Made by a program: the position numbers and the translations under genes. From positions 1-64,000 of the forward strand of contig NZ_JOHO01000023.1 of assembly GCF_000719705.1 (NCBI RefSeq): a stretch of 64,000 nt of DNA. Reading direction: 5' to 3'. Of this stretch, positions 57,373-64,000 are shown one piece after another (position 1 is the stretch's first letter; every line of letters begins with the position of its first letter). Origin of the DNA: Streptomyces sp. NRRL S-350 (GTDB taxonomy: Bacteria; Actinomycetota; Actinomycetes; Streptomycetales; Streptomycetaceae). A model generated the notes under the pieces. That model was not told where the DNA came from. It ran no database searches and saw only the letters and a program-made list of their open reading frames with translations.

Positions 57373-59820
57373 ATGCCGCCCCGACACAGCCTGCCCGAGG
57401 CCCTGCTGACGACCCTGGCCACCGGCCGGGGGCGGTCCGACCGGCTCACCCATACGGAGCACCTTCCCGCCCGACCTGCACGTTATTCGCCGTGGCCCGA
57501 GTCGATCCGCCCGGAGATCGTGGCCGCCGCGCTCGCCGTCGGCGTGGAACAGCCCTGGGCACACCAGGCGGAAGCGATGAACCTGGCGAAAAGCGGTCAG
57601 ACTGTGGTGATCGCCACAGGCACCGCCTCGGGCAAGTCGCTGGGCTACCTGGCCCCCGTCCTCAGCGACCTGCTGACCGGCACCGAGGCCCGGAACGGCC
57701 GCGGCGCCACCGCGCTCTACCTGGCGCCGACCAAGGCGCTCGCGGCCGACCAACGCCGCCGGGCCGCCGAACTCGCCCCGCCGAGGGTCCGCGCCGCCCT
57801 GTACGACGGCGACACCCCGCCCGAGGAGCGCGAGTGGGTCCGCCAGTACGCCTCCTACGTGCTCACCAACCCGGACATGCTGCACCGGGGCATCCTGCCC
57901 GGCCATGCCCGCTGGGCCTCCTTCCTCAAGGCACTGCGCTACGTGGTCGTCGACGAGTGCCACAGCTACCGGGGCGTCTTCGGCTCGCACGTCGCCCAGG
58001 TGCTGCGCCGACTGCGCCGGGTCTGCGCCCGTTACGGTTCCTCGCCGACCTTCCTGCTCGCCTCCGCCACCACCGCCGACCCGGCCGCGACCGCCCGGCG
58101 GCTCACCGGGCTGCCCGCGGTGGCCGTCACCGAGGACGCGTCCCCGCGCGGGCCGATGGTCTTCGGCCTCTGGGAGCCGCCACTGACCGAGAACGTCGGT
58201 GAGCAGGGCGCGCCCGTCCGCCGCACTGCCACCGCCGAGGCGGCGCACCTGCTCACCGACCTGGTCGAACGCCAGACCCGCACCGTCGTCTTCGTCCGCT
58301 CCCGGCGCGCCGCCGAACTCGTCGCCCTGCAGGCCCAGGACCAGCTCGGACGCCCGCTCGCCGAGCGGGTGGCCGCCTACCGCGGCGGCTACCTCGCCGA
58401 CGAGCGCCGGGCCCTGGAGCGCGCCCTGCACAGCGGCCGGCTGCTCGGCCTCGCCTCCACTTCCGCCCTCGAACTCGGCGTCGACATCTCCGGCCTCGAC
58501 GCCGTCCTGATGGCCGGCTACCCCGGCACCCGGGCCTCGCTCTGGCAGCAGGCCGGGCGGGCGGGCCGCGAGGCCCAGGGCGCGCTGGCCGTCCTGATCG
58601 CCCGGGACGACCCTCTGGACACCTACCTGGTGCACCACCCGGAGGCCCTGTTCGCGGCGCCCGTCGAGGCCACCGTGCTCGACCCGGACAACCCGCACGT
58701 GCTCGCCCCGCACCTGTGCGCGGCCGCCGCCGAACTCCCGCTCACCGAAGCCGACCTGGAACTGTTCGGGCCCTCCACGGCTCCGCTGCTGCCGGTCCTG
58801 GAACGGCGCGGCCTGCTGCGTCGGCGAAGCGACGGCTCCTGGTACTGGACCCGCCGCGAGCGCGCGGCCGACGCCGTGGACCTGCGCGGCAGCGGCGGCA
58901 GCCCGGTGCAGATCGTCGAGGCCGACACCGGCCGACTGCTCGGCACAGTGGACGCCGCGGCCTCCCACACCACCGTCCACACCGGGGCCGTCCACCTCCA
59001 CCAGGGCCGCACCTACCTGGTCCGGGAGTTCGACCTGGAGGACTCGGTCGCCCTGGTGGAGCCGGCCGATCCGCCCTACACCACGGCCGCCCGCGACATC
59101 ACCTCCATCTCCGTCCTCGGCACCGACACCACCGTGGAATGGGGCGAGGGCCGTCTCAACTTCGGCTCGGTGGAGGTGGTCAACCAGGTGGTCGGCTACC
59201 TCCGGAAGCGGATCTCCACCGGGGAGATCATGGGCGAGAGCAAACTCGACCTGCCGCCCCGGACGCTGCGCACCCGGGCGGTCTGGTGGACCGTCACCGA
59301 GGATCAGCTGCTCGACGCGGACATCCCGGCCGACCAACTGCCCGGCGCCGCCCACGCCGCCGAACACGCCTCGATCGGCCTGCTGCCGCTGTTCGCCACC
59401 TGCGACCGCTGGGACATCGGCGGCGTCTCCGTCCCGCTGCACCCGGACACCGGCCTGCCGACCGTGTTCGTCTACGACGGCCACCCGGGCGGGGCCGGCT
59501 TCGCCGAACGCGGGTTCCACCGGGCGGTCGAGTGGCTGACGGCCACCCGCTCGGCGATCGCTTCCTGCGAGTGCGAACGTGGTTGCCCGTCCTGCGTCCA
59601 GTCGCCCAAGTGCGGCAACGGGAACGATCCGCTGGACAAGGCGGCCGCCGTTCGGATCCTGGACGTCCTGCTCGCCGGGGCCCCGGCGAGCACGGCAGCG
59701 GACACCGGGCCCAGGGCCGTTGGGCCGGAGGACGCCTGGCCTGAGGCCGGTGGGGCGCCGGAAGGTGGAGCATCGGAGGGTGGAGCGCCGGAGGCCGGTG
59801 AGGCGCCGGAGGGTTCATGA
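57373..59820 (+). CDS. DEAD/DEAH-box helicase (Rv3649-like, DUF1998)
   Basis: An 815-residue SF2 helicase. Walker A ATGTASGKS (about 77-85), DECH-type Walker B VVDECHS, motif III LASATT, motif V and VI (TSALELGVDISG, QQAGRAGR) are intact. The C-terminal part has a DUF1998 region with a Cys4 zinc site (CECERGCPSCVQSPKCG). It is related to mycobacterial Rv3649 and B. subtilis YprA/MrfA, a helicase for mitomycin-type damage repair. ATG 57373 is used, but the frame is open upstream and GTG 57355 is possible. The gene ends with GGAPEGGA-type repeats and converges with the TadE gene, overlapping by 6 bp. Confidence 0.93.
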   Translation: MPPRHSLPEALLTTLATGRGRSDRLTHTEHLPARPARYSPWPESIRPEIVAAALAVGVEQPWAHQAEAMNLAKSGQTVVIATGTASGKSLGYLAPVLSDLLTGTEARNGRGATALYLAPTKALAADQRRRAAELAPPRVRAALYDGDTPPEEREWVRQYASYVLTNPDMLHRGILPGHARWASFLKALRYVVVDECHSYRGVFGSHVAQVLRRLRRVCARYGSSPTFLLASATTADPAATARRLTGLPAVAVTEDASPRGPMVFGLWEPPLTENVGEQGAPVRRTATAEAAHLLTDLVERQTRTVVFVRSRRAAELVALQAQDQLGRPLAERVAAYRGGYLADERRALERALHSGRLLGLASTSALELGVDISGLDAVLMAGYPGTRASLWQQAGRAGREAQGALAVLIARDDPLDTYLVHHPEALFAAPVEATVLDPDNPHVLAPHLCAAAAELPLTEADLELFGPSTAPLLPVLERRGLLRRRSDGSWYWTRRERAADAVDLRGSGGSPVQIVEADTGRLLGTVDAAASHTTVHTGAVHLHQGRTYLVREFDLEDSVALVEPADPPYTTAARDITSISVLGTDTTVEWGEGRLNFGSVEVVNQVVGYLRKRISTGEIMGESKLDLPPRTLRTRAVWWTVTEDQLLDADIPADQLPGAAHAAEHASIGLLPLFATCDRWDIGGVSVPLHPDTGLPTVFVYDGHPGGAGFAERGFHRAVEWLTATRSAIASCECERGCPSCVQSPKCGNGNDPLDKAAAVRILDVLLAGAPASTAADTGPRAVGPEDAWPEAGGAPEGGASEGGAPEAGEAPEGS

Positions 59821-60315
59821 GGCCGCCCCCGCACCGCTCGGGGGACCTCCGGGGCCGTCTTCGGCGGCGCCGACCGGGGCCCGCACCGGTCCCGCCCGGG
59901 CCCTCGCCCGCGCCGGACCGACCGGCAGGCGCACCGGGAGCCCGCTGACCTTGACCTCGGCCACCACCTCGACGGCGTCCGCCGACCGGTCGACCGCGCA
60001 GGAGACCAGTCCGGCGCCCTGAGCAGTGGCGATGCCGGCGGCCCAGGCGCAGCCGCCGTCCGGATCAAGCAACAGCCGGTCGGCAGCCGCCAGGGCCGCG
60101 AGGTCTGCCGCCGACTCCGCCCGGTGCCTGGCGGTGACCACCGAGCCGACCGCGATCGTCGCGGCGAACACCGCCGTGCCCAGCATCGCCAGGGCGAGCA
60201 GCCAGACCGTCGCCGACCCGGCGTCCGCGCCCCGGCCTCCCGCCGCGGCCACCCGTCCCGCACGGGCCCGGACCGCCCGCTCGACCGATGTCCTCGGCCC
60301 GGTCAGGACGGCCAT
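59815..60315 (-). CDS. TadE-like minor pilin/secretion protein (Rv3654c-like)
   Basis: A 166-residue protein with a basic N-terminus, one hydrophobic helix (ATVWLLALAMLGTAVFAATIAVGSVV, about 35-60) and an external Ala/Gly-rich domain (AESAADLAALAAADRLL, then CAWAAGIATAQGAGLVSCAV). The GSATVW start of the helix is typical of Rv3654c-type TadE-like proteins. Its ATG overlaps the end of the upstream TadE gene by 13 bp, and its stop overlaps the helicase stop. Part of the Tad pilus/secretion locus. Confidence 0.82.
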   Translation of the reverse strand: MAVLTGPRTSVERAVRARAGRVAAAGGRGADAGSATVWLLALAMLGTAVFAATIAVGSVVTARHRAESAADLAALAAADRLLLDPDGGCAWAAGIATAQGAGLVSCAVDRSADAVEVVAEVKVSGLPVRLPVGPARARARAGPVRAPVGAAEDGPGGPPSGAGAAS

Positions 60316-60758
60316 GGGCCGCCACCTCCTCCCGTCACGCCCACGAGCACGTCCTCCCGCGCTGCCACGGCCCCCGCGCCGACCCGGACGGTCAACAGCC
60401 CGCCGAGGCTGCCCGGTGCCGCGCAGGGCGCGTCCACGTCGACCCGCACCGTGTCGGCTGCCATCGCCACCCGCACCTGCGCGCCCACCGGGGCCGCCGC
60501 GCGGGCGAGTTCAGCGGCGTCCGCCTCGCCGCGGGCGGCCGCCCTGGCGCCGACCCGGGCCGCGTCCACGCAGCGGATCTGGGCGGCCGCCGCGAGCACT
60601 CCCCAGACCAGCATCACCGCGAGCAGCACGAGCGCCGGCAGGACCACCGCCGTCTCCGCGGTGACGAAGCCGCCGTCCCCGCGCCGTCCCGGCCGCCACG
60701 ACCTCGCCCGACCCTCCCGACTCGCCCCAGCGGCTCGGCACACGGCCCTACGCCGCAT
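60303..60758 (-). CDS. TadE-family minor pilin (Rv3655c-like)
   Basis: A 151-residue TadE-type protein. After a basic leader the block DGGFVTAETAVVLPALVLLAVMLVWGVLAAAA is a prepilin-like N-terminus with the E at +5 and one membrane helix. The C-terminal part (CVDAARVGARAAARGEAD, VRVDVDAPC) is short and beta-rich. It should be processed by a prepilin peptidase, not present in this window. The ATG at 60758 is chosen because it overlaps the DUF4244 gene end by 11 bp, giving coupling. Confidence 0.85.
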   Translation of the reverse strand: MRRRAVCRAAGASREGRARSWRPGRRGDGGFVTAETAVVLPALVLLAVMLVWGVLAAAAQIRCVDAARVGARAAARGEADAAELARAAAPVGAQVRVAMAADTVRVDVDAPCAAPGSLGGLLTVRVGAGAVAAREDVLVGVTGGGGGPWPS

Positions 60759-61020
60759 GGAGCGCCCGTTGGAGCATGTCGGCCAGCGCCCCCGTGATGG
60801 CATCGCTGGTCACCACCTTGTACAGGCCGGCCGCGAGGGCGCACGCGCCCAGCGTTCCGACGGCGTACTCGGCGGTGGTCATCCCGGCGTCCGACCGGCC
60901 GCGGTGCCGGGCCACCCCACGCATCCGACGGGCCGCCCAACGGCTCTTCCGCCGCCACGCTCCGAGCAACCGCCGGAGCGGGCGGCGGTTGCCGAGCCTG
61001 ATCGCGATCACTGCAGTCAT
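60748..61020 (-). CDS. DUF4244 Flp-type pilin subunit
   Basis: A 90-residue small pilin-like protein: a basic leader (about 46 residues, RRLLGAWRRKSRWAARRM), then DAGMTTAEYAVGTLGACALAAGLYKVV, a Flp-like helix with the E that follows the peptidase cleavage site. DUF4244 proteins are the major pilin candidates of actinobacterial Tad clusters (Rv3656c-like). The ATG at 61020 has GGAGAG upstream. It lies 42 bp downstream of tadC. Confidence 0.88.
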   Translation of the reverse strand: MTAVIAIRLGNRRPLRRLLGAWRRKSRWAARRMRGVARHRGRSDAGMTTAEYAVGTLGACALAAGLYKVVTSDAITGALADMLQRALHAA

Positions 61021-61061
61021 TGATCTCTCCTGTCTCTCGATGTCCGTTTGCCGAGGTCTGG

Positions 61062-61838
61062 TCACATCGCTTGAGCAAAGCCACTGGTGAGGCCGATGAC
61101 GACCGGCACCACTCCGATCAGCACGAAGGCCGGGAGGAAGCAGAGCCCCAGGGGCGCGGTGGCGAGCACCGCGGCCCGGCGGACCCTGGTGTGGGCCGCC
61201 CGGGCGGCCGCCGTCCGCTGCCCCTGGGCCAGCCCGATCAGCGGCTCGGCGGCGGGGGCTCCGCCGAGGCTCGTCCGCACCAGGCAGCGGGCCAGCGGCG
61301 CCAGCACCGGGTGCTGCTCGGCCAACCGCCCCCAGCAGAGCTCCGGGGGTGCGCCGAGGGACAGTTCGGCCCCGATCGCCACCAGCCGGGGGCCCATCGG
61401 CGCGCCAACGCTCCGGCCGACCGCCGACACCGCCTCGGAGGGCAGCGCCGCCGAACCGAGACAGGCCGCCAACAGCTCTGCGCTCAAGGGAAGTTGCCGG
61501 GTGAGCAACTCCTCCTCGCGGGCCGCCGAACGGGCCTCAGGCGTTCGCACCCCGGCCGACCACCGGTGGGCACCCACCGCCACCAGCACCCCGACGACCA
61601 GTCCGGTGCCACCGCCGACCAGCAGCGCCATCCCGCACCCGGCACAAGCGGCCAGGGCCAGCCGGCGGCGCCGCTCGGCGCCCGGCGCCAGGGGCCCCGC
61701 CCGCTTCCGCTCGCCGACCCGACCAGGCCCGGCGAACGCCCGCCGCCGTCTCACCCGGCCGCGCACCAGCGCGGGCGCCCGCGCCGCGACGGCTGCCAGG
61801 AGCGGGAGCACGGCCACCGCCCACGCGACTCCCCGCAT
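61062..61838 (-). CDS. Type II secretion F-family membrane protein (TadC-like)
   Basis: A 258-residue GspF/TadC membrane protein. An N-terminal helix, a cytosolic helical domain with LLTRQLPLSAELLAACLGSAALPSEAVSAVGRSVGAPMGPRLVAIGAELSLG (the T2SSF core), and two C-terminal helices (AAVLATAPLGLCFLPAFVLIGVVPVVIGL). It forms the inner-membrane platform with TadB. The ATG at 61838 overlaps the tadB stop (TGATG), so it is coupled. Length is shorter than Gram-negative TadC but typical of actinobacteria. Confidence 0.88.
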   Translation of the reverse strand: MRGVAWAVAVLPLLAAVAARAPALVRGRVRRRRAFAGPGRVGERKRAGPLAPGAERRRRLALAACAGCGMALLVGGGTGLVVGVLVAVGAHRWSAGVRTPEARSAAREEELLTRQLPLSAELLAACLGSAALPSEAVSAVGRSVGAPMGPRLVAIGAELSLGAPPELCWGRLAEQHPVLAPLARCLVRTSLGGAPAAEPLIGLAQGQRTAAARAAHTRVRRAAVLATAPLGLCFLPAFVLIGVVPVVIGLTSGFAQAM

Positions 61839-62884
61839 CACTCCGCCACCGCCTTGGCCCACGCCCTCCGCCCGAGGGCCCTCCCCCGCACCCGCGACAA
61901 CCCGCAGTCCGGAGCGCCCGTCCGGAGCGAGGGCGCCGACCGTTCGTCCGCTCGGCGGCGCCTTCCGCGCCGCATGGGGGCCTCCAGCGCACCCCGGGCC
62001 GCCGAGCGGACGATGCGCGCCGTCCAAAGCACACCCAGACCCTCGAGGACCGCCCCCGCCACGAGGCAGCCCAATCCGGCGGGGGTATGGAGCAGGACGT
62101 CCAGCGGGCGGGCTCCGAGCGCCGCGCCGAGGAGCAGCCCGGCGCCCGGCAGCGCGGTCAGGACGGCGATCGTCGCCCGCGGCCCGGCCAGTTCGCCGGC
62201 GATCTCCTCGGCCAACGCCCGTTCGCCACCCAGCGCCTCGGCGACCCGGTCCAGCGCGGCGGCCAGGGCCGCCCCGCTGTCGGCGGCGATCCGCCAGCAG
62301 GCCGCGATGGCCGCGGCCCCGCTCCCGCCCGGCAGTTCGGCCAGCAGCTGGAACGCGGCGGGCACGTTCCCGCCGTAGCGGCCGGCCGCGAGCCGCGCCA
62401 CCGGCTCCTCGCCGAGCCTGCGCAGCCCGGCCGGGTCAGCCGCCAGCCGCGCCGTGACCAGGTGCAGCGCCTGCTCCGGCGTGGCCCCGCTGCGCAACTC
62501 CGCCGCCAGCCCGGCGCAGAGCTCCACCACGGCGGCGGACCGCCGGCCGGCCTCCGCCCCCAGGCGTCGCCGCAACCGCCACCTGCGCACCGGCAGGACG
62601 GCCAGGGCGGCGGCGAGCACCGGCACCGGTGAACCGGCGAGGTGCCCGGCGGCCAACCCGGCGGGAAGGAGGAGCAGTTCGGGAGGCCAGGCTCCCGGCA
62701 GCCGGATCCGGACCCGCCCCGCCGCCTTCTCCGGGGCCACCCCTCGGACGGGAGGTCCGCTGCCCGCGAGCACCAGCCTGGATCGCCGCCCTCCCGGCAA
62801 CTGCTCCTGCACCGCGCGCCACGCGGCGACTGCGGCAAGGCACAGCGCCATCACCCAGTAGAGCGCGAACTGACTCTGCGTCAT
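61838..62884 (-). CDS. Type II secretion F-family membrane protein (TadB-like)
   Basis: A 348-residue GspF/TadB protein: N-terminal helix (FALYWVMALCLAAVAAW), a linker, two helices near 70-100, the T2SSF core (SAAVVELCAGLAAELRSGATPEQALHLV, ACWRIAADSGAALAAALDRVAEAL) and C-terminal helices (ATIAVLTALPGAGLLLGAALG, AGLGCLVAGAVLEGLGVLW). It pairs with TadC to make the platform driven by the TadA ATPase. The ATG at 62884 has GGAGG eight nt upstream. Coupled to tadC by 1 bp. Confidence 0.9.
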   Translation of the reverse strand: MTQSQFALYWVMALCLAAVAAWRAVQEQLPGGRRSRLVLAGSGPPVRGVAPEKAAGRVRIRLPGAWPPELLLLPAGLAAGHLAGSPVPVLAAALAVLPVRRWRLRRRLGAEAGRRSAAVVELCAGLAAELRSGATPEQALHLVTARLAADPAGLRRLGEEPVARLAAGRYGGNVPAAFQLLAELPGGSGAAAIAACWRIAADSGAALAAALDRVAEALGGERALAEEIAGELAGPRATIAVLTALPGAGLLLGAALGARPLDVLLHTPAGLGCLVAGAVLEGLGVLWTARIVRSAARGALEAPMRRGRRRRADERSAPSLRTGAPDCGLSRVRGRALGRRAWAKAVAE

Positions 62885-62908
62885 GTCATCGACCTCCGTC
62901 GCCGTTCC

Positions 62909-63061
62909 TCATCGCTCGTTCCTGCTCCAGGCTCCGAGCAGTGCCAGGGCACCAGCGGCGCACCCGCCGAGCAGCAGGACGAAGGCAAGCTCCACCGCCC
63001 GTACCGCCGGGCCCGCCAACGCGGCGGCCGTCACCACCGTCGCCGTCGTAGCCGCCGTCAT
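62909..63061 (-). CDS. Small membrane ORF (50 residues) between tadA and tadB
   Basis: A short frame, not reported by a usual length cut-off, starts with ATG overlapping the tadA stop (ATGA) and ends 24 bp before tadB. It encodes an Ala/Thr-rich start (MTAATTATVVTAAALAGPAV), one hydrophobic helix (LAFVLLLGGCAAGALALLGAW) and a basic end (SRNER). The coupling to tadA and a membrane-helix composition suggest a real small protein. Its partner role in the Tad machine is a guess. Confidence 0.6.
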   Translation of the reverse strand: MTAATTATVVTAAALAGPAVRAVELAFVLLLGGCAAGALALLGAWSRNER

Positions 63062-64000
63062 GGCGCTCCCGCCCCCGCCCCCGCCGGCTCCGTCGCCGCT
63101 GCCCCGGCCCCGGGCGCGAGCTCCGCCCCGGGTGTCTCCCGGAGCACCACGCCGCGCGCCGCCAGCAGCCCGACCAGCCGCTCCCAGCCCGCACCGCGCA
63201 CCAGGCCGCCCGCCGCGGTGAAGGCCACCGCCGGCACGGTCACCGCCAGCCCGTCACGGTCCCCGGCCAGCGTGTGGACCTCCGCCACCCGGCGCCGCCC
63301 CGAGCCCGGATCCCGGACCAGGTGCACCACCACGTCGAGTGCGGCCCGCAGTTGGCTGTGCAGGGCCGGCCGGTCGAGCCCGGCGAGCGAGCCCAACGCC
63401 TCCAACCGGACCGGCACGTCCGCCGCTGTGTTCGCGTGGACGGTGCCGCAGCCGCCCTCGTGCCCCGTGTTCAGCGCGGCCAGCAGGTCCGACACCTCGG
63501 CCCCGCGGACCTCCCCGATCACCAGCCGGTCCGGGCGCATCCGCAGCGCCTGGCGGACGAGATCCCGGAGGGTGAACTCGCCCAGCCCCTCCTGGTTGGG
63601 CGGGCGGCTCTGCAGCCGGACCACGTGCGGGTGGGCCGGCCTCAGCTCGGCGGAGTCCTCGGCGACCACGATCCGCTCGTCCGGCCCGACCAGGCCGAGC
63701 AGCGCCGCGAGCAGCGTCGTCTTCCCCGAGCCCGTCCCGCCGGAGACGAGCAGCGACAGCCGCGCCCGCACGATGCCGGCCAGTAGGTCGGCGCCTTCCG
63801 GCGGCAACGCCCCGCCCGCCACCAAGTCGTCGAGCGTGAACGGCCGCGGGCGCCAGACCCGCAACGAGACATGGGTGCAGTCGGCGGCGATCGGCGGCAG
63901 CACGGCGTGCAGCCGGGTGCCGTCAGGCAGTCGGGCGTCCACCCAGGGGCGGGCGTCGTCCAACCGCCGCCCGGCCGCGGTGGCCAGCCGGTGGGCGAGC
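63058..64000 (-). CDS. TadA/CpaF-type secretion ATPase (N-terminus beyond window)
   Basis: The C-terminal 313 residues of a type II/IV secretion ATPase. Walker A GGTGSGKTT, the Asp box VVAEDSAELRPAHPHVVRL, Walker B-like MRPDRLVIGEVRGAEVSDLLAALNTGHEG and a His box (GTVHANTAADVPVRLEAL) are complete. Hexamers of this protein power Tad pilus assembly. The start is outside the window at 64000. The last codon overlaps the start of the 50-residue ORF (ATGA). An Ala/Gly/Pro tail ends the protein. Confidence 0.95.
   Translation of the reverse strand, partial: LAHRLATAAGRRLDDARPWVDARLPDGTRLHAVLPPIAADCTHVSLRVWRPRPFTLDDLVAGGALPPEGADLLAGIVRARLSLLVSGGTGSGKTTLLAALLGLVGPDERIVVAEDSAELRPAHPHVVRLQSRPPNQEGLGEFTLRDLVRQALRMRPDRLVIGEVRGAEVSDLLAALNTGHEGGCGTVHANTAADVPVRLEALGSLAGLDRPALHSQLRAALDVVVHLVRDPGSGRRRVAEVHTLAGDRDGLAVTVPAVAFTAAGGLVRGAGWERLVGLLAARGVVLRETPGAELAPGAGAAATEPAGAGAGAP

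Overview
This is a high-GC actinobacterial chromosome segment, almost certainly from a streptomycete (Streptomyces or Kitasatospora). The evidence is a strong G/C bias at third codon positions, GTG and TTG starts, and landmark genes: a near-canonical BldG with its anti-sigma partner, a giant transporter-like/dTMP kinase fusion, TopA with a Lys/Ala tail, and a Tad-type pilus/secretion cluster. The right arm (about 39-64 kb) keeps a gene order I recall from the S. coelicolor SCO3540-SCO3557 neighbourhood, parts of which also recur in mycobacteria (topA, helicase, tad genes). That comparison is from memory, not from an alignment.

Left arm, 1-23.6 kb: mostly envelope and regulatory genes. On the minus strand lie a Ser/Thr kinase (C-terminus beyond the window), a bifunctional polysaccharide deacetylase/glycosyltransferase with a small Pro-rich membrane partner (a MatAB-like exopolysaccharide pair), and an ECF sigma factor coupled to a membrane anti-sigma-like protein. 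Next come a VC0807-like membrane protein, a Tyr phosphatase, a Clp-N domain regulator with a palindromic operator, NUDIX and STAS proteins, a SigG-like sigma factor, a serine hydrolase, small proteins (one zf-UBP), a divergent MmyB-like regulator/SDR pair with an operator-like repeat array, a large LPG-synthase-like flippase, an rRNA/tRNA methyltransferase pair and a MacB-type ABC exporter. Several intergenic gaps hold short tandem repeats or strong hairpins.

Accessory island, 23.8-39.1 kb: visibly less GC-rich and rich in broken genes. It starts with a decayed IS30 transposase, carries an intact type I restriction-modification operon (hsdM-hsdS-hsdR), and then an unusual minus-strand operon: HAD phosphatase, radical-SAM stub, broken CYTH gene, APH-like kinase, nucleotidyltransferase, histidine phosphatase and a MetRS-like class I tRNA-ligase homologue. 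Divergent and adjacent are an XRE/DUF5919 regulator with a NUDIX hydrolase, and an HD protein. The island ends in gene remnants next to tRNA-Thr(CGT), the usual footprint of integration at a tRNA gene. This operon is the best candidate for an undescribed system.

Right arm, 39.2-64 kb: core genes. It holds a LysE exporter, a lipoprotein peptidase, an esterase-fold protein without a visible nucleophile, DNA polymerase III delta', the dTMP kinase fusion, topA, a DUF3592 membrane protein, a methyltransferase, a lipoprotein, a DUF3830 protein, the anti-sigma/bldG pair that controls development, a large DEAD/DEAH helicase, and a tad cluster (two TadE-like proteins, DUF4244 pilin, TadC, TadB, an overlooked 50-residue ORF and TadA) running off the right edge.
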